From Luteimonas sp. MC1750 (GTDB lineage: Bacteria; Pseudomonadota; Gammaproteobacteria; Xanthomonadales; Xanthomonadaceae): a stretch of 64,000 nucleotides of DNA. The DNA lies in contig NZ_CP067113.1 of assembly GCF_016615955.1 (NCBI RefSeq), positions 1,736,001 to 1,800,000 of the forward strand. Direction: 5' to 3'. Every line of letters starts with the position of its first letter. The first letter of the stretch is position 1. A program made the translations under genes and the position numbers. The notes under the pieces were generated by a model. That model did no database searches. It was not told where the DNA came from and saw only the letters and a program-made list of their open reading frames with translations. Shown here piece by piece: positions 57,386 to 64,000 of this stretch.

Positions 57386-60106
57386 TCAGGCAATCGCTGA
57401 CCGGTGCGCTGGCGGCGTGCCCATCGCGTCGGCCTGTGCCAGCGGTGACAGCGGGCCGGGCGCCGCGGCGCCCAGCGCCTCGTCGAGCATCAGGTCGAAG
57501 TTCATGCCCCCATGGGCGAGCCTGTGCAGGAACATGGCGATCCCGGCCGAGCCGCTGGCGTAGTCACAGTTGAGCTTGAGACCGTTTGCATCGGGGAAGG
57601 CGATTCCCTCGTCCCGACAGACCGCGAACACCTGGAGGCCGGATGCACATCGTTGCGCGCGCGCGAGTGCCGAACGGTCACCCAGGAACTGGGCGACGTC
57701 GAGCAGGTAGTTGCCCAACCCGGCCAGGCCCAGGTAGAGCCCCGCACCGACGGTGTACCGGCTGGATGCGGCCAGAAGGGTGCGGGCGACGAGATCCGCG
57801 TATTCCGCGCGTCCGGTGACGGCGTGATAGCGCAGTGCCACGCTGCCGATTCCCGCGCTGCCGAAGGCCAGGTAGGGATACAAGATCGAGCCCGTGCTGG
57901 TCCGCGGGAAGCCCAGGGAACCGTCAGCCATGCGCCCGCACGCGATATCGGACGCCAGCGCGGCCGTCCCGGCGTCGAGGTAGGTGTCCTTGCCGGTCAC
58001 GCAGTGGAGGTACAGGAGGAACAGCGCTACTCCTGCTCCGCCTTCGTGCAGGCCGACGGGCGCGCCATCGTCCCCGTCCGGCGACGTCCAGCAAAGACCC
58101 GTCCCGGTCTCCACGGCCCGGGCGCACAGCACCTCGGCGACCCGCTCGGCTTCGTCGAGCCACCGCGGCTCCTGGTATCGCAGCCAGAACTTCAGGTTCG
58201 CGTAGCCGTAGCCCGCGGCGCCATGCCCGAGCGACATGTCCTCGAACAGGGACCGGTGGAAGCCGGCGCTGCCGAGCTCGCGCCTGGCGTCCTTGTCACG
58301 ACCGAATTCGGCGAGCATCCAGGCCGTCCCTGCCGCTCCGTCCAGCAGGCCGACGCGCTCCTTCCCGGTGCGCAGGAGGGTGCCCTTCGACAGCCAGTCT
58401 TCGAGGCCCACCGGAGGTGTTCCCGTGATCCTCGAGAATGCATAGCCGATTCCGGCCATGCCCTGGTCGACGCACAGCGGATCCTCAAGCCCAGGGCCTA
58501 CCGGAAAGACGCGTTCGCTCCGGCCGAGGTCCATGTGGGCGAGACAGAAACTCGCGAACCCCGACGTCGCGACCGCGCAGAAGCCTGAGAGCTCGGCACC
58601 ATCGACATGACGCGGCTGTTCGAACCCGCGGACCGGGTCGAGGCACATTCCCTCGAGCATGCGGATGGCCTCGCGGAGGCTCGTCTCGCCGGACAACAGC
58701 CCCAACGCCGATTCCACGTAGGACGCAGGCAGACCGATGTCGCGGCGCAGCTCTTCAAGGAGCTCGCGAGCGTACGCAGGCTTGAGCGCCATGATCGCCG
58801 TGTTCGGCATCATCAGTGCGACCAGGATGCTGCCCAGGGCGTGCAGATCGTCCGGATAATCGGCGCCCTCGCGATCGAAACGGTCCTGCGGCGCATAGCC
58901 GGGCGTGTAGAGGTTGACGGGCGCGTCGACGCCGGGCTCGTACGCGCCCTCGAAGTCGATGAGCCTGACGCCGAGCGTGTCCGCATCGACGATCACGTTG
59001 TTCATCGACAGGTCGCCGAACACGATGCCGTGCGCATGCAGGCGTTCAACCACCTGCAGCAGGTTGCGCGCGATCACGGCCAGGTTGGCGATCCATTCGC
59101 GCATGGCGGACGCATCGGTCCCCGCATGGACCAGCTTGCTGCTTCGCGCCTGGTGCTCCCTCAGGGTGTAGCCGGGAATCCGCTCCTGCGCGAGGAAGAG
59201 ATGCCTCCATTCCTGGAAGAGGCTGATCGGTTCCGGTGCGATGCCCGTTCCCGAGAGCAGGGTCAGCAGCCGGTATTCCTTCCGGAGGCTGTCCGCCGCG
59301 GACTGCCCAGATGGACCGCACACGAGTGGCCTCGCCTCCTTGATGACAACCGGCGCGCCGTCCGGAACCGACCTGCCTGCATAGACCCCGCCGAAATTGG
59401 AAAACTTGATCGCCGACTCGATCTCGAAGCGCCTGCCGAACAGGTCAGGCGGCGCGTTGCGCGAACTCCCGGCCGTGTCGGCCAGGGCCTCGCCGATGAC
59501 CGCGGATTCGTCGACGAAATCCGGCACGCTGAAGCTTGCGCTGCGGACGTCCTCGATCAGCCGGAACCGGTCATCGAGGATGCATGCGCCCGCGCCTGTC
59601 GATGATCGCAGCGACAGGTCGATGAACCCCCCGTAGCGGTAGTAGATGACGCTTGAATCCCTGTACTGGCGATCCGACAGCACATAGGGACCATCGCTGC
59701 CCCGGGTGGCCTCGTGCAGGACGTCGAGGAGCGTGCGGAACACCGCGTCATCGGGCGGGTAGATGGTGATGAACTTGCCGGACTGCGAACGACGGCAACT
59801 CTTGCCGAGCAGGTGGCGCAGGATCTTCGCGTCGCTTGCGAACTTGAATTCGGTGTCGTGCTCGATGCAGAGCGGAACCACCGTCGACAGCGTCGCGAGC
59901 GCCGTTGCGCTGGTCGCCGACACGTGGATCTTCCACCCTTGGACCACCGTCGTCGGCACGGGCCGGATGGCCTGGGTCCAGAAGTAGTCCTGCTTCAGAC
60001 GCCAGTCGCGCGGCAGGATGGACTGCACGCGTCCGAAATACTCGCCGGATGGCTTGCGGGCGCTGTACGGGATGAAGAAATCCGGGTGTGCATTCAGATC
60101 GCGCAT
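57386..60106 (-). CDS. Class III-like lanthipeptide synthetase (LanKC/RamC-like)
   Basis: This 906-residue trifunctional enzyme phosphorylates Ser/Thr of a precursor, eliminates phosphate and directs ring formation. The N-terminal lyase-like region (residues 1-220) includes the start MRDLNAHPDFFIPYSA, typical of LanKC. A protein-kinase-like domain (about 245-500) has VVIKEARP, catalytic-loop HGIVFGDLSMNNVIVD and DFEGAYEPG. A LanC-like domain (about 560-880) has GLLDGAAGTAWML, SLGHGAAGYGYANLKFWLRY and HEGGAGVALFLL, but lacks the WCYG and CHG zinc-ligand motifs. That lack favours class III over class IV. The ATG at 60106 has AGGAG seven bases upstream. The precursor gene ends 102 bases upstream. 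Confidence 0.9.
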   Translation of the reverse strand: MRDLNAHPDFFIPYSARKPSGEYFGRVQSILPRDWRLKQDYFWTQAIRPVPTTVVQGWKIHVSATSATALATLSTVVPLCIEHDTEFKFASDAKILRHLLGKSCRRSQSGKFITIYPPDDAVFRTLLDVLHEATRGSDGPYVLSDRQYRDSSVIYYRYGGFIDLSLRSSTGAGACILDDRFRLIEDVRSASFSVPDFVDESAVIGEALADTAGSSRNAPPDLFGRRFEIESAIKFSNFGGVYAGRSVPDGAPVVIKEARPLVCGPSGQSAADSLRKEYRLLTLLSGTGIAPEPISLFQEWRHLFLAQERIPGYTLREHQARSSKLVHAGTDASAMREWIANLAVIARNLLQVVERLHAHGIVFGDLSMNNVIVDADTLGVRLIDFEGAYEPGVDAPVNLYTPGYAPQDRFDREGADYPDDLHALGSILVALMMPNTAIMALKPAYARELLEELRRDIGLPASYVESALGLLSGETSLREAIRMLEGMCLDPVRGFEQPRHVDGAELSGFCAVATSGFASFCLAHMDLGRSERVFPVGPGLEDPLCVDQGMAGIGYAFSRITGTPPVGLEDWLSKGTLLRTGKERVGLLDGAAGTAWMLAEFGRDKDARRELGSAGFHRSLFEDMSLGHGAAGYGYANLKFWLRYQEPRWLDEAERVAEVLCARAVETGTGLCWTSPDGDDGAPVGLHEGGAGVALFLLYLHCVTGKDTYLDAGTAALASDIACGRMADGSLGFPRTSTGSILYPYLAFGSAGIGSVALRYHAVTGRAEYADLVARTLLAASSRYTVGAGLYLGLAGLGNYLLDVAQFLGDRSALARAQRCASGLQVFAVCRDEGIAFPDANGLKLNCDYASGSAGIAMFLHRLAHGGMNFDLMLDEALGAAAPGPLSPLAQADAMGTPPAHRSAIA

Positions 60107-60151
60107 CGCCAACTCCTGGCAGCAGGGACGAGTCCTTGTCGCGGTCACCAA

Positions 60152-60199
60152 GGCCCGAAGACCGGGCCCTGGCAACCGTGCCCCGGCGATACCCGGGGC
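60152..60199 (-). promoter_or_regulatory. Tandem hairpins between lanA and lanKC
   Basis: Two stem-loops lie in the 102-base gap: GCCCCGG/CCGGGGC (60180-60186 with 60193-60199, 6-base loop) and GGCCCG/CGGGCC (60152-60157 with 60163-60168, 5-base loop). No T-run follows either on the minus strand. They may act as a partial attenuator or mRNA stabiliser that raises peptide output relative to the enzyme, as is common in such operons. Confidence 0.45.
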
Positions 60200-60208
60200 G
60201 CGCTCGAA

Positions 60209-60394
60209 TTACTCCATCCTGTCCTGGTCTTCCTTGGGACAGCCCGCACTGATCGTGCTCCACTCGCTGGCGCCCACGCCGCCACAGTTACGGCTCATGG
60301 TGCTCCAGGCCGCCGCGTCGACGTCGCCCTTGCGACCGCCGCTGACCTGCTCCAGCTCCTGGAGGCTGAGGACCTTCATCTTGTCGTTGTTCAT
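60209..60394 (-). CDS. Lanthipeptide precursor with double-glycine leader and two WSTxSxxC repeats
   Basis: This 61-residue peptide is the likely substrate of LanKC. The leader (residues 1-20, MNNDKMKVLSLQELEQVSGG) ends in a double-glycine site matching the C39 exporter, and carries VLSLQELE, similar to the ILxLQ element recognised by class III enzymes. The 41-residue core has two units, WSTMSRNC and WSTISAGC, each fitting Ser-x2-Ser-x2-Cys, the labionin/lanthionine pattern. The tail is acidic (PKEDQDRME). GAAGGA precedes the ATG at 60394 by about eight bases. It is not long enough for most gene callers' default. Actual ring type cannot be read from sequence. Confidence 0.88.
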   Translation of the reverse strand: MNNDKMKVLSLQELEQVSGGRKGDVDAAAWSTMSRNCGGVGASEWSTISAGCPKEDQDRME

Positions 60395-60683
60395 CACAAA
60401 TTCCTTCTCGTTGGTTGATGTCGGCTTCGAAGCATCGGTTCCCCGAGCCGCGAATCCTTTCGCGCTGCCGGTGATCGCACCGGCCACCCAACCTTGTTCA
60501 TTGCCGCCGACAGGGTCAACACGACATTCACGCCCGCTTCGGACGTGGGCGCGGCGCACCGGGAAGGATGTGAGCCGGCCTCGCAATGTCGGCCCGGAAC
60601 CCTGCGCCAAGTCGCACATGCAGGCGTCGCTGAGCGCCTCTCACCGGCGACTTCCAGAGGGACACTCAGTGTTCCGGGCAAGG
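60395..60683 (-). other. Promoter region upstream of lanA
   Basis: This stretch separates lanA from the pnp terminators and should hold the cluster promoter. The best candidate -35 is TTGACC on the minus strand (60514-60519), but no good -10 follows at 16-18 bases. In frame with lanA, residues such as GWVAGAITGSAKGFAARG occur before the start, with no stop; this is not considered coding but is noted separately. No other feature was recognised. Confidence 0.4.
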
Positions 60684-60707
60684 AAAACGGGCCATCCGGC
60701 CCGTTCC
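60684..60707 (-). terminator. Second intrinsic terminator downstream of pnp
   Basis: AACGGGCC (60686-60693) and GGCCCGTT (60698-60705) form an 8-bp stem with a 4-base loop. On the minus strand it is followed by TTTTCC, making a backup terminator about 40 bases past the first one. Confidence 0.65.
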
Positions 60708-60741
60708 GTGATCGTCCCGATGCAGTCCCCGCCGACACAAA

Positions 60742-60766
60742 GAAAAAGCGGGCCGAAGCCCGCTTT
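60742..60766 (-). terminator. Intrinsic terminator of pnp
   Basis: On the minus strand AAAGCGGGC-TTCG-GCCCGCTTT (60745-60766) forms a 9-bp stem with a stable UUCG loop and runs into TTTTTC. This is a classic Rho-independent terminator, 43 bases after the pnp stop. Confidence 0.88.
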
Positions 60767-60808
60767 CCCTGATGCTGCACGGCGCGATGGCGCCTGCGGA
60801 CTTCCGGC

Positions 60809-62917
60809 TTACTCGGCCGGGGTGCCCTCGCCTTCCTCGACGGCCTTCATCGACAGGCGGATGCGGCCCTGCTTGTCGACTTCCAGCACCTTGACCTTGA
60901 CCACGTCGCCTTCCTTGAGCACGTCGCCGACCTTCTCGACGCGTTCGTTGGAAATCTGCGAGACGTGCACCAGGCCGTCCTTGCCGGGGGAGATGGTCAC
61001 GAAGGCGCCGAAGTCCATCAGCTTGACGACCTTGCCCTCGTAGATCCGGCCCGGCTCGACGTCGGAGGTGATCTGCTCGATGCGGTCCTTGGCGGCCTTG
61101 CCGGCGGCGGCGTCGACCGACGCGATGGTGATCGTGCCGTCGTCCTGGATGTCGATCTGGGTGCCGGTCTCCTTGGTGATCGCCTGGATGACCGAGCCGC
61201 CCTTGCCGATCACTTCGCGGATCTTGTCGGGGTGGATCTTGATGGTGATCAGGCGCGGCGCGAAGTCCGACAGCTCCGAACGCGCGGTGGTCAGCGAGCT
61301 GGCCATCTCGCCCAGGATGTGCAGGCGGCCATGCTTGGCCTGCTCCAGCGCCACCTTCATGATCTCTTCGGTGATGCCCTGGATCTTGATGTCCATCTGC
61401 AGGGCGGTGATGCCCGCTTCGGTACCGGCCACCTTGAAGTCCATGTCGCCCAGGTGGTCCTCGTCGCCGAGGATGTCGGACAGCACGACGAAGTCGTCGC
61501 CTTCCTTCACCAGGCCCATCGCGATGCCCGCGACCGGCGCCTTGATCGGCACGCCCGCGTCCATCAGCGCCAGCGACGAACCGCAGACCGACGCCATCGA
61601 GGACGAACCATTCGACTCGGTGATCTCGGACACGACGCGGATGGTGTACGGGAACTCTTCCATCGTCGGCATCACGGCGAGCACGCCGCGCTTGGCCAGG
61701 CGGCCGTGGCCGATCTCGCGGCGCTTCGGGCCCATCATGCGGCCGGCTTCGCCCACCGAGTACGGGGGGAAGTTGTAGTGGAACAGGAAGTGTTCCTTGT
61801 ACTCGCCGGAGACGGCGTCGATCACCTGGCCGTCGCGGGCGGTGCCCAGCGTGACCGCCACGATCGCCTGGGTCTCGCCACGGGTGAACAGCGAGGAGCC
61901 GTGCACGCGCGGCAGGATGCCGACGCGGCTGGCGATCGGGCGCACGGTGTCGAGCGCGCGGCCGTCGATGCGGACCTTGGTCTTGAGGACCGAGTCGCGC
62001 ATGGTCTGGTATTCCTGCTCGCCGAACTCCTTGGAGAGTGCGCTCGAGGTCCAGGCATTGGCCTCGGCCTGCGGCGACAGGGCGTCGAGGATCGCCTTCT
62101 TGACCTTGGAGATGGTGTCGCGGCGCTCGAGCTTGTCACGCACCTGGAAGGCGCCCGCGAGCTGCTCGCCGATGGCGGTGCGCAGCGCGGACACCAGGCC
62201 CTCGTCGGCGGCCGGAGCGGTCCATTCCCACTTCGGCTTGCCGGCTTCGGCGACGAGCTCGTTGATCGTGGCGATGGCGGCCTGCATGGCCTTGTGGCCG
62301 AACATCACGGCACCCAGCATCACCTCTTCCGACAGCACGTTGGCTTCGGACTCGACCATCAGCACCGCGTTGGCGGTACCGGCGACGACGAGTTCGAGGT
62401 CGGACTCCTTGAGCTCCGACACGGTCGGGTTGAGCAGGTACTGGCCGCCCTTGTAACCGACCTTGGCGGCGCCGATCGGGCCGTCGAACGGCGCGCCCGA
62501 GAGCGACAGCGCGGCCGAGGCACCGATGAGCGCGAGGATGTCGCCGTCGATCTCCGGATTCATCGACATCACGGTGGCGATGATCTGGACTTCGTTGCGG
62601 AAGCCGTCGGGGAACAGCGGGCGGATCGGGCGGTCGATCAGGCGCGAGGTCAGCGTTTCCTTCTCGGTCTGGCGTCCTTCACGCTTGAAGAAGCCGCCGG
62701 GGATGCGACCACCCGCGTAGAACTTCTCCTGGTAGTCGACGGTCAGCGGAAAGAAATCCTGCCCTTCACGGGCGGTCTTGTTGGCGACCGCGGAAACCAG
62801 CAGCACGGTGCCGTCGCAGGAGACCATGACCGCGCCGCCGGCCTGGCGGGCGATCTCGCCGGTCTCGATGGTGACGGTGCGCTCGCCGTACTGGAAGCTC
62901 TTGGTAACTTTTGCCAC
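60809..62917 (-). CDS. pnp: Polynucleotide phosphorylase
   Basis: PNPase degrades RNA 3' to 5' phosphorolytically and can add tails. The 702-residue protein has two RNase PH domains ([41 protein letters not shown] near residue 75; [23 protein letters not shown] near 345). It also has the catalytic-site stretch [23 protein letters not shown], a KH domain ([20 protein letters not shown]) and a C-terminal S1 domain ([30 protein letters not shown]). The start is GTG at 62917 with AGGA about 10 bases upstream. It follows rpsO, separated by a strong hairpin. Confidence 0.97.
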   Translation of the reverse strand: MAKVTKSFQYGERTVTIETGEIARQAGGAVMVSCDGTVLLVSAVANKTAREGQDFFPLTVDYQEKFYAGGRIPGGFFKREGRQTEKETLTSRLIDRPIRPLFPDGFRNEVQIIATVMSMNPEIDGDILALIGASAALSLSGAPFDGPIGAAKVGYKGGQYLLNPTVSELKESDLELVVAGTANAVLMVESEANVLSEEVMLGAVMFGHKAMQAAIATINELVAEAGKPKWEWTAPAADEGLVSALRTAIGEQLAGAFQVRDKLERRDTISKVKKAILDALSPQAEANAWTSSALSKEFGEQEYQTMRDSVLKTKVRIDGRALDTVRPIASRVGILPRVHGSSLFTRGETQAIVAVTLGTARDGQVIDAVSGEYKEHFLFHYNFPPYSVGEAGRMMGPKRREIGHGRLAKRGVLAVMPTMEEFPYTIRVVSEITESNGSSSMASVCGSSLALMDAGVPIKAPVAGIAMGLVKEGDDFVVLSDILGDEDHLGDMDFKVAGTEAGITALQMDIKIQGITEEIMKVALEQAKHGRLHILGEMASSLTTARSELSDFAPRLITIKIHPDKIREVIGKGGSVIQAITKETGTQIDIQDDGTITIASVDAAAGKAAKDRIEQITSDVEPGRIYEGKVVKLMDFGAFVTISPGKDGLVHVSQISNERVEKVGDVLKEGDVVKVKVLEVDKQGRIRLSMKAVEEGEGTPAE

Positions 62918-62998
62918 GTTGTGAATTCCTTGGTGCGTCTTGCGATGAACCGGCGTGGGCCCTTGCCCCGGCCGGGTGGCGCGCCTGCAACGCGCCGG

Positions 62999-63030
62999 AA
63001 AAAGAACCGCGGCGCATTTCTGCGCCGCGG
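62999..63030 (-). terminator. rpsO terminator/processing hairpin
   Basis: On the minus strand CCGCGGCGCA-GAAA-TGCGCCGCGG (63007-63030) forms a 10-bp stem with a GAAA loop, followed by TTCTTTTTCC. It lies between the rpsO stop and pnp, where enterobacteria have a partial terminator and an RNase processing site. Confidence 0.85.
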
Positions 63031-63041
63031 CGGGGTGTGGA

Positions 63042-63302
63042 TCAGCGACGCAGGCCGAGCTTCTCGATCAGCGCCTTGTAGCGGCCGACGTCCTTGCGGT
63101 GCAGGTAGTCGAGCAGGCTGCGGCGCTGGTTGACCATCTTCAGCAGGCCGCGGCGGCTGTGGTGGTCCTGCTTGTGCACCTTGAAGTGCTCGGTCAGGTG
63201 CACGATGCGCGCGGTGAGCAGCGCCACCTGGACTTCCGTGGAGCCGGTGTCGTTCTCGCCGCGCTTGTTGTCTTCGATGATCTTGCTGGTGTCGATGGTC
63301 AT
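63042..63302 (-). CDS. rpsO: 30S ribosomal protein S15
   Basis: S15 is a primary 16S rRNA-binding protein of the small subunit platform. The 86-residue protein carries the universal pattern [54 protein letters not shown]. It lies in the conserved order truB-rpsO-pnp. A promoter precedes it, leaving a leader of about 135 bases, where S15 autoregulation occurs in other bacteria. Confidence 0.98.
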   Translation of the reverse strand: MTIDTSKIIEDNKRGENDTGSTEVQVALLTARIVHLTEHFKVHKQDHHSRRGLLKMVNQRRSLLDYLHRKDVGRYKALIEKLGLRR

Positions 63303-63444
63303 GCTGTCGCCCTGGGTGATGCGTGGACCGCAGGAACCCCTTCGTGCGCATGGCAGGAAGGACGCACCGCGAGAACCGCCGCTTGCTGTGGATGCCGTGG
63401 CGACCGGTGCCCCGGCCGTCGGCTGCTTGGAAATAAGCCTTCGA

Positions 63445-63474
63445 ATTGTAACGCGCCGCGGCCGGGCCGGACAA
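63445..63474 (-). promoter_or_regulatory. Candidate rpsO promoter
   Basis: On the minus strand TTGTCC (63469-63474) and TACAAT (63445-63450) are separated by 18 bases, upstream of rpsO. The match to the sigma-70 consensus is good, and the -35 lies just beyond the truB stop. Confidence 0.55.
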
Positions 63475-63481
63475 GGCGGAC

Positions 63482-64000
63482 TCAGCCGGCCCGGGGGTTC
63501 CGCGGGCCGGGCTGGGCGCAGGCCCAGCTGAACATGCGCCGCGGGCGCAACCCGCCCTCGCCGTCGCGCAGGCCCAGGCCGAGCACCCGGCCTTCCGGGC
63601 CGAATATGGCCACTTCGCCGGCGGCGCCCGCGGCGCCGTCCGTCCCCTGCCCGTAGGCGAAGCCGGCGGCCGCCGATGCGTCGATCTCCACCCGGGGCCA
63701 CGCGGCCATGCCCGATTCCAGCGGCAGCAGGCAGGCCTCCAGGCTGGACTCGCCGCGCTCGGCCAGCGCCTCGAGCTCGGCGAAGCTCCACATCCGCGGG
63801 TTCCTGAACGGGTCGACCCAGAGCCGGCGCAGCTCGGCCACATGCGCCCCGCAGCCGAGCGCCTCGCCGAGGTCGCGGACCAGGCTGCGGACATAGGTGC
63901 CCGAGCCGCACTCCACGCGCAGGCGCAGGATGTTGCCGGGGGCCACGCCTTCGGCGGCGTCGACGAGGTCGGCAGCCGAGAGCAGGCTGAATTCGTGGAC
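63482..64000 (-). CDS. truB: tRNA pseudouridine(55) synthase TruB (partial, C-terminal part)
   Basis: TruB forms pseudouridine 55 in the T-loop of tRNAs. Only the C-terminal 170 or so residues are in the window; the N-terminus with the catalytic Asp lies beyond position 64000. Visible family sequence includes [41 protein letters not shown]. The C-terminal PUA-like domain follows ([28 protein letters not shown]). It precedes rpsO in the usual order. Confidence 0.95.
   Translation of the reverse strand, partial: VHEFSLLSAADLVDAAEGVAPGNILRLRVECGSGTYVRSLVRDLGEALGCGAHVAELRRLWVDPFRNPRMWSFAELEALAERGESSLEACLLPLESGMAAWPRVEIDASAAAGFAYGQGTDGAAGAAGEVAIFGPEGRVLGLGLRDGEGGLRPRRMFSWACAQPGPRNPRAG

Noticed and set aside
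60209..60619. Long form of the lanA frame beginning at 60619 (136 residues)
   Set aside because: The upstream part has no leader character. The ATG at 60394 has GAAGGA at good spacing and gives a standard GG leader.
60394..60780. 128-residue minus-strand frame upstream of lanA
   Set aside because: It runs through both pnp terminators and lacks protein-like composition.

Overview
The window is high-GC chromosomal DNA from a gammaproteobacterium, most probably a member of the Xanthomonadaceae (Lysobacter/Luteimonas-like). This is inferred from gene content: an smc/scpA/scpB/rluB set, a complete System I cytochrome c maturation operon, the truB-rpsO-pnp order, TonB-dependent carbohydrate loci, a MetX of the serine/homoserine acyltransferase type, and many start codons only 6-7 bases downstream of a -10 box. 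No insertion sequence, prophage, rRNA or CRISPR array was seen. The only RNA gene found is one tRNA-Leu.

Layout. 1-3.1 kb: the 5' part of smc and a divergent exported ATP-dependent DNA ligase. 3.1-17.6 kb: a carbohydrate-use locus with an outer-membrane TonB receptor, an exported GH144-like glycoamylase-domain lipoprotein, a binding protein, two ABC permeases, a large discoidin-type six-hairpin glycosidase, a separate ABC ATPase, a GH1 beta-glucosidase and 6-phosphogluconolactonase. A LacI-type operator lies between the ATPase and GH1 genes. 17.8-23.8 kb: a YciI protein, scpA-scpB-rluB, then an omega-amidase and aminotransferase pair. 23.8-31.6 kb: a DUF3293 gene and ccmABCDEFGHI, interrupted between ccmB and ccmC by a nested palindromic repeat. 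31.6-35.7 kb: MetX-like acyltransferase, cysteine dioxygenase, tRNA-Leu(CAA), an NRDE protein and small membrane proteins. 35.5-50.2 kb: polyhydroxybutyrate and 3-hydroxybutyrate metabolism. This comprises PhaC/PhaE synthase, PssA, 3-hydroxybutyrate oligomer hydrolase, 3-hydroxybutyrate dehydrogenase, a LuxR-type response regulator, a symporter-fused hybrid histidine kinase of CrbS/MxtR type, a TonB receptor and a GntP permease. 50.3-53.4 kb: a DUF1800/DUF1501 pair. 53.4-60.4 kb: a lanthipeptide gene cluster. 60.8-64 kb: pnp, rpsO and the 3' part of truB.

The most remarkable region is the lanthipeptide cluster, all on the minus strand in the order lanA, lanKC, hlyD, C39-peptidase ABC exporter, with an XRE regulator beyond. 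The 61-residue precursor carries a leader that combines a class III recognition-like element (VLSLQ) with a double-glycine cleavage site. Its core has two WSTxSxxC repeats, each a candidate labionin/lanthionine ring. Class III (LanKC) modification joined to a class II-style peptidase-exporter in a proteobacterium is unusual.

The second noteworthy signal is a shared 17-base motif (15 of 17 identical) in the two divergent intergenic regions of the hydroxybutyrate locus. One lies between the oligomer hydrolase and dehydrogenase genes, the other between the TonB receptor and GntP permease genes. This suggests one regulon run by the encoded two-component system.
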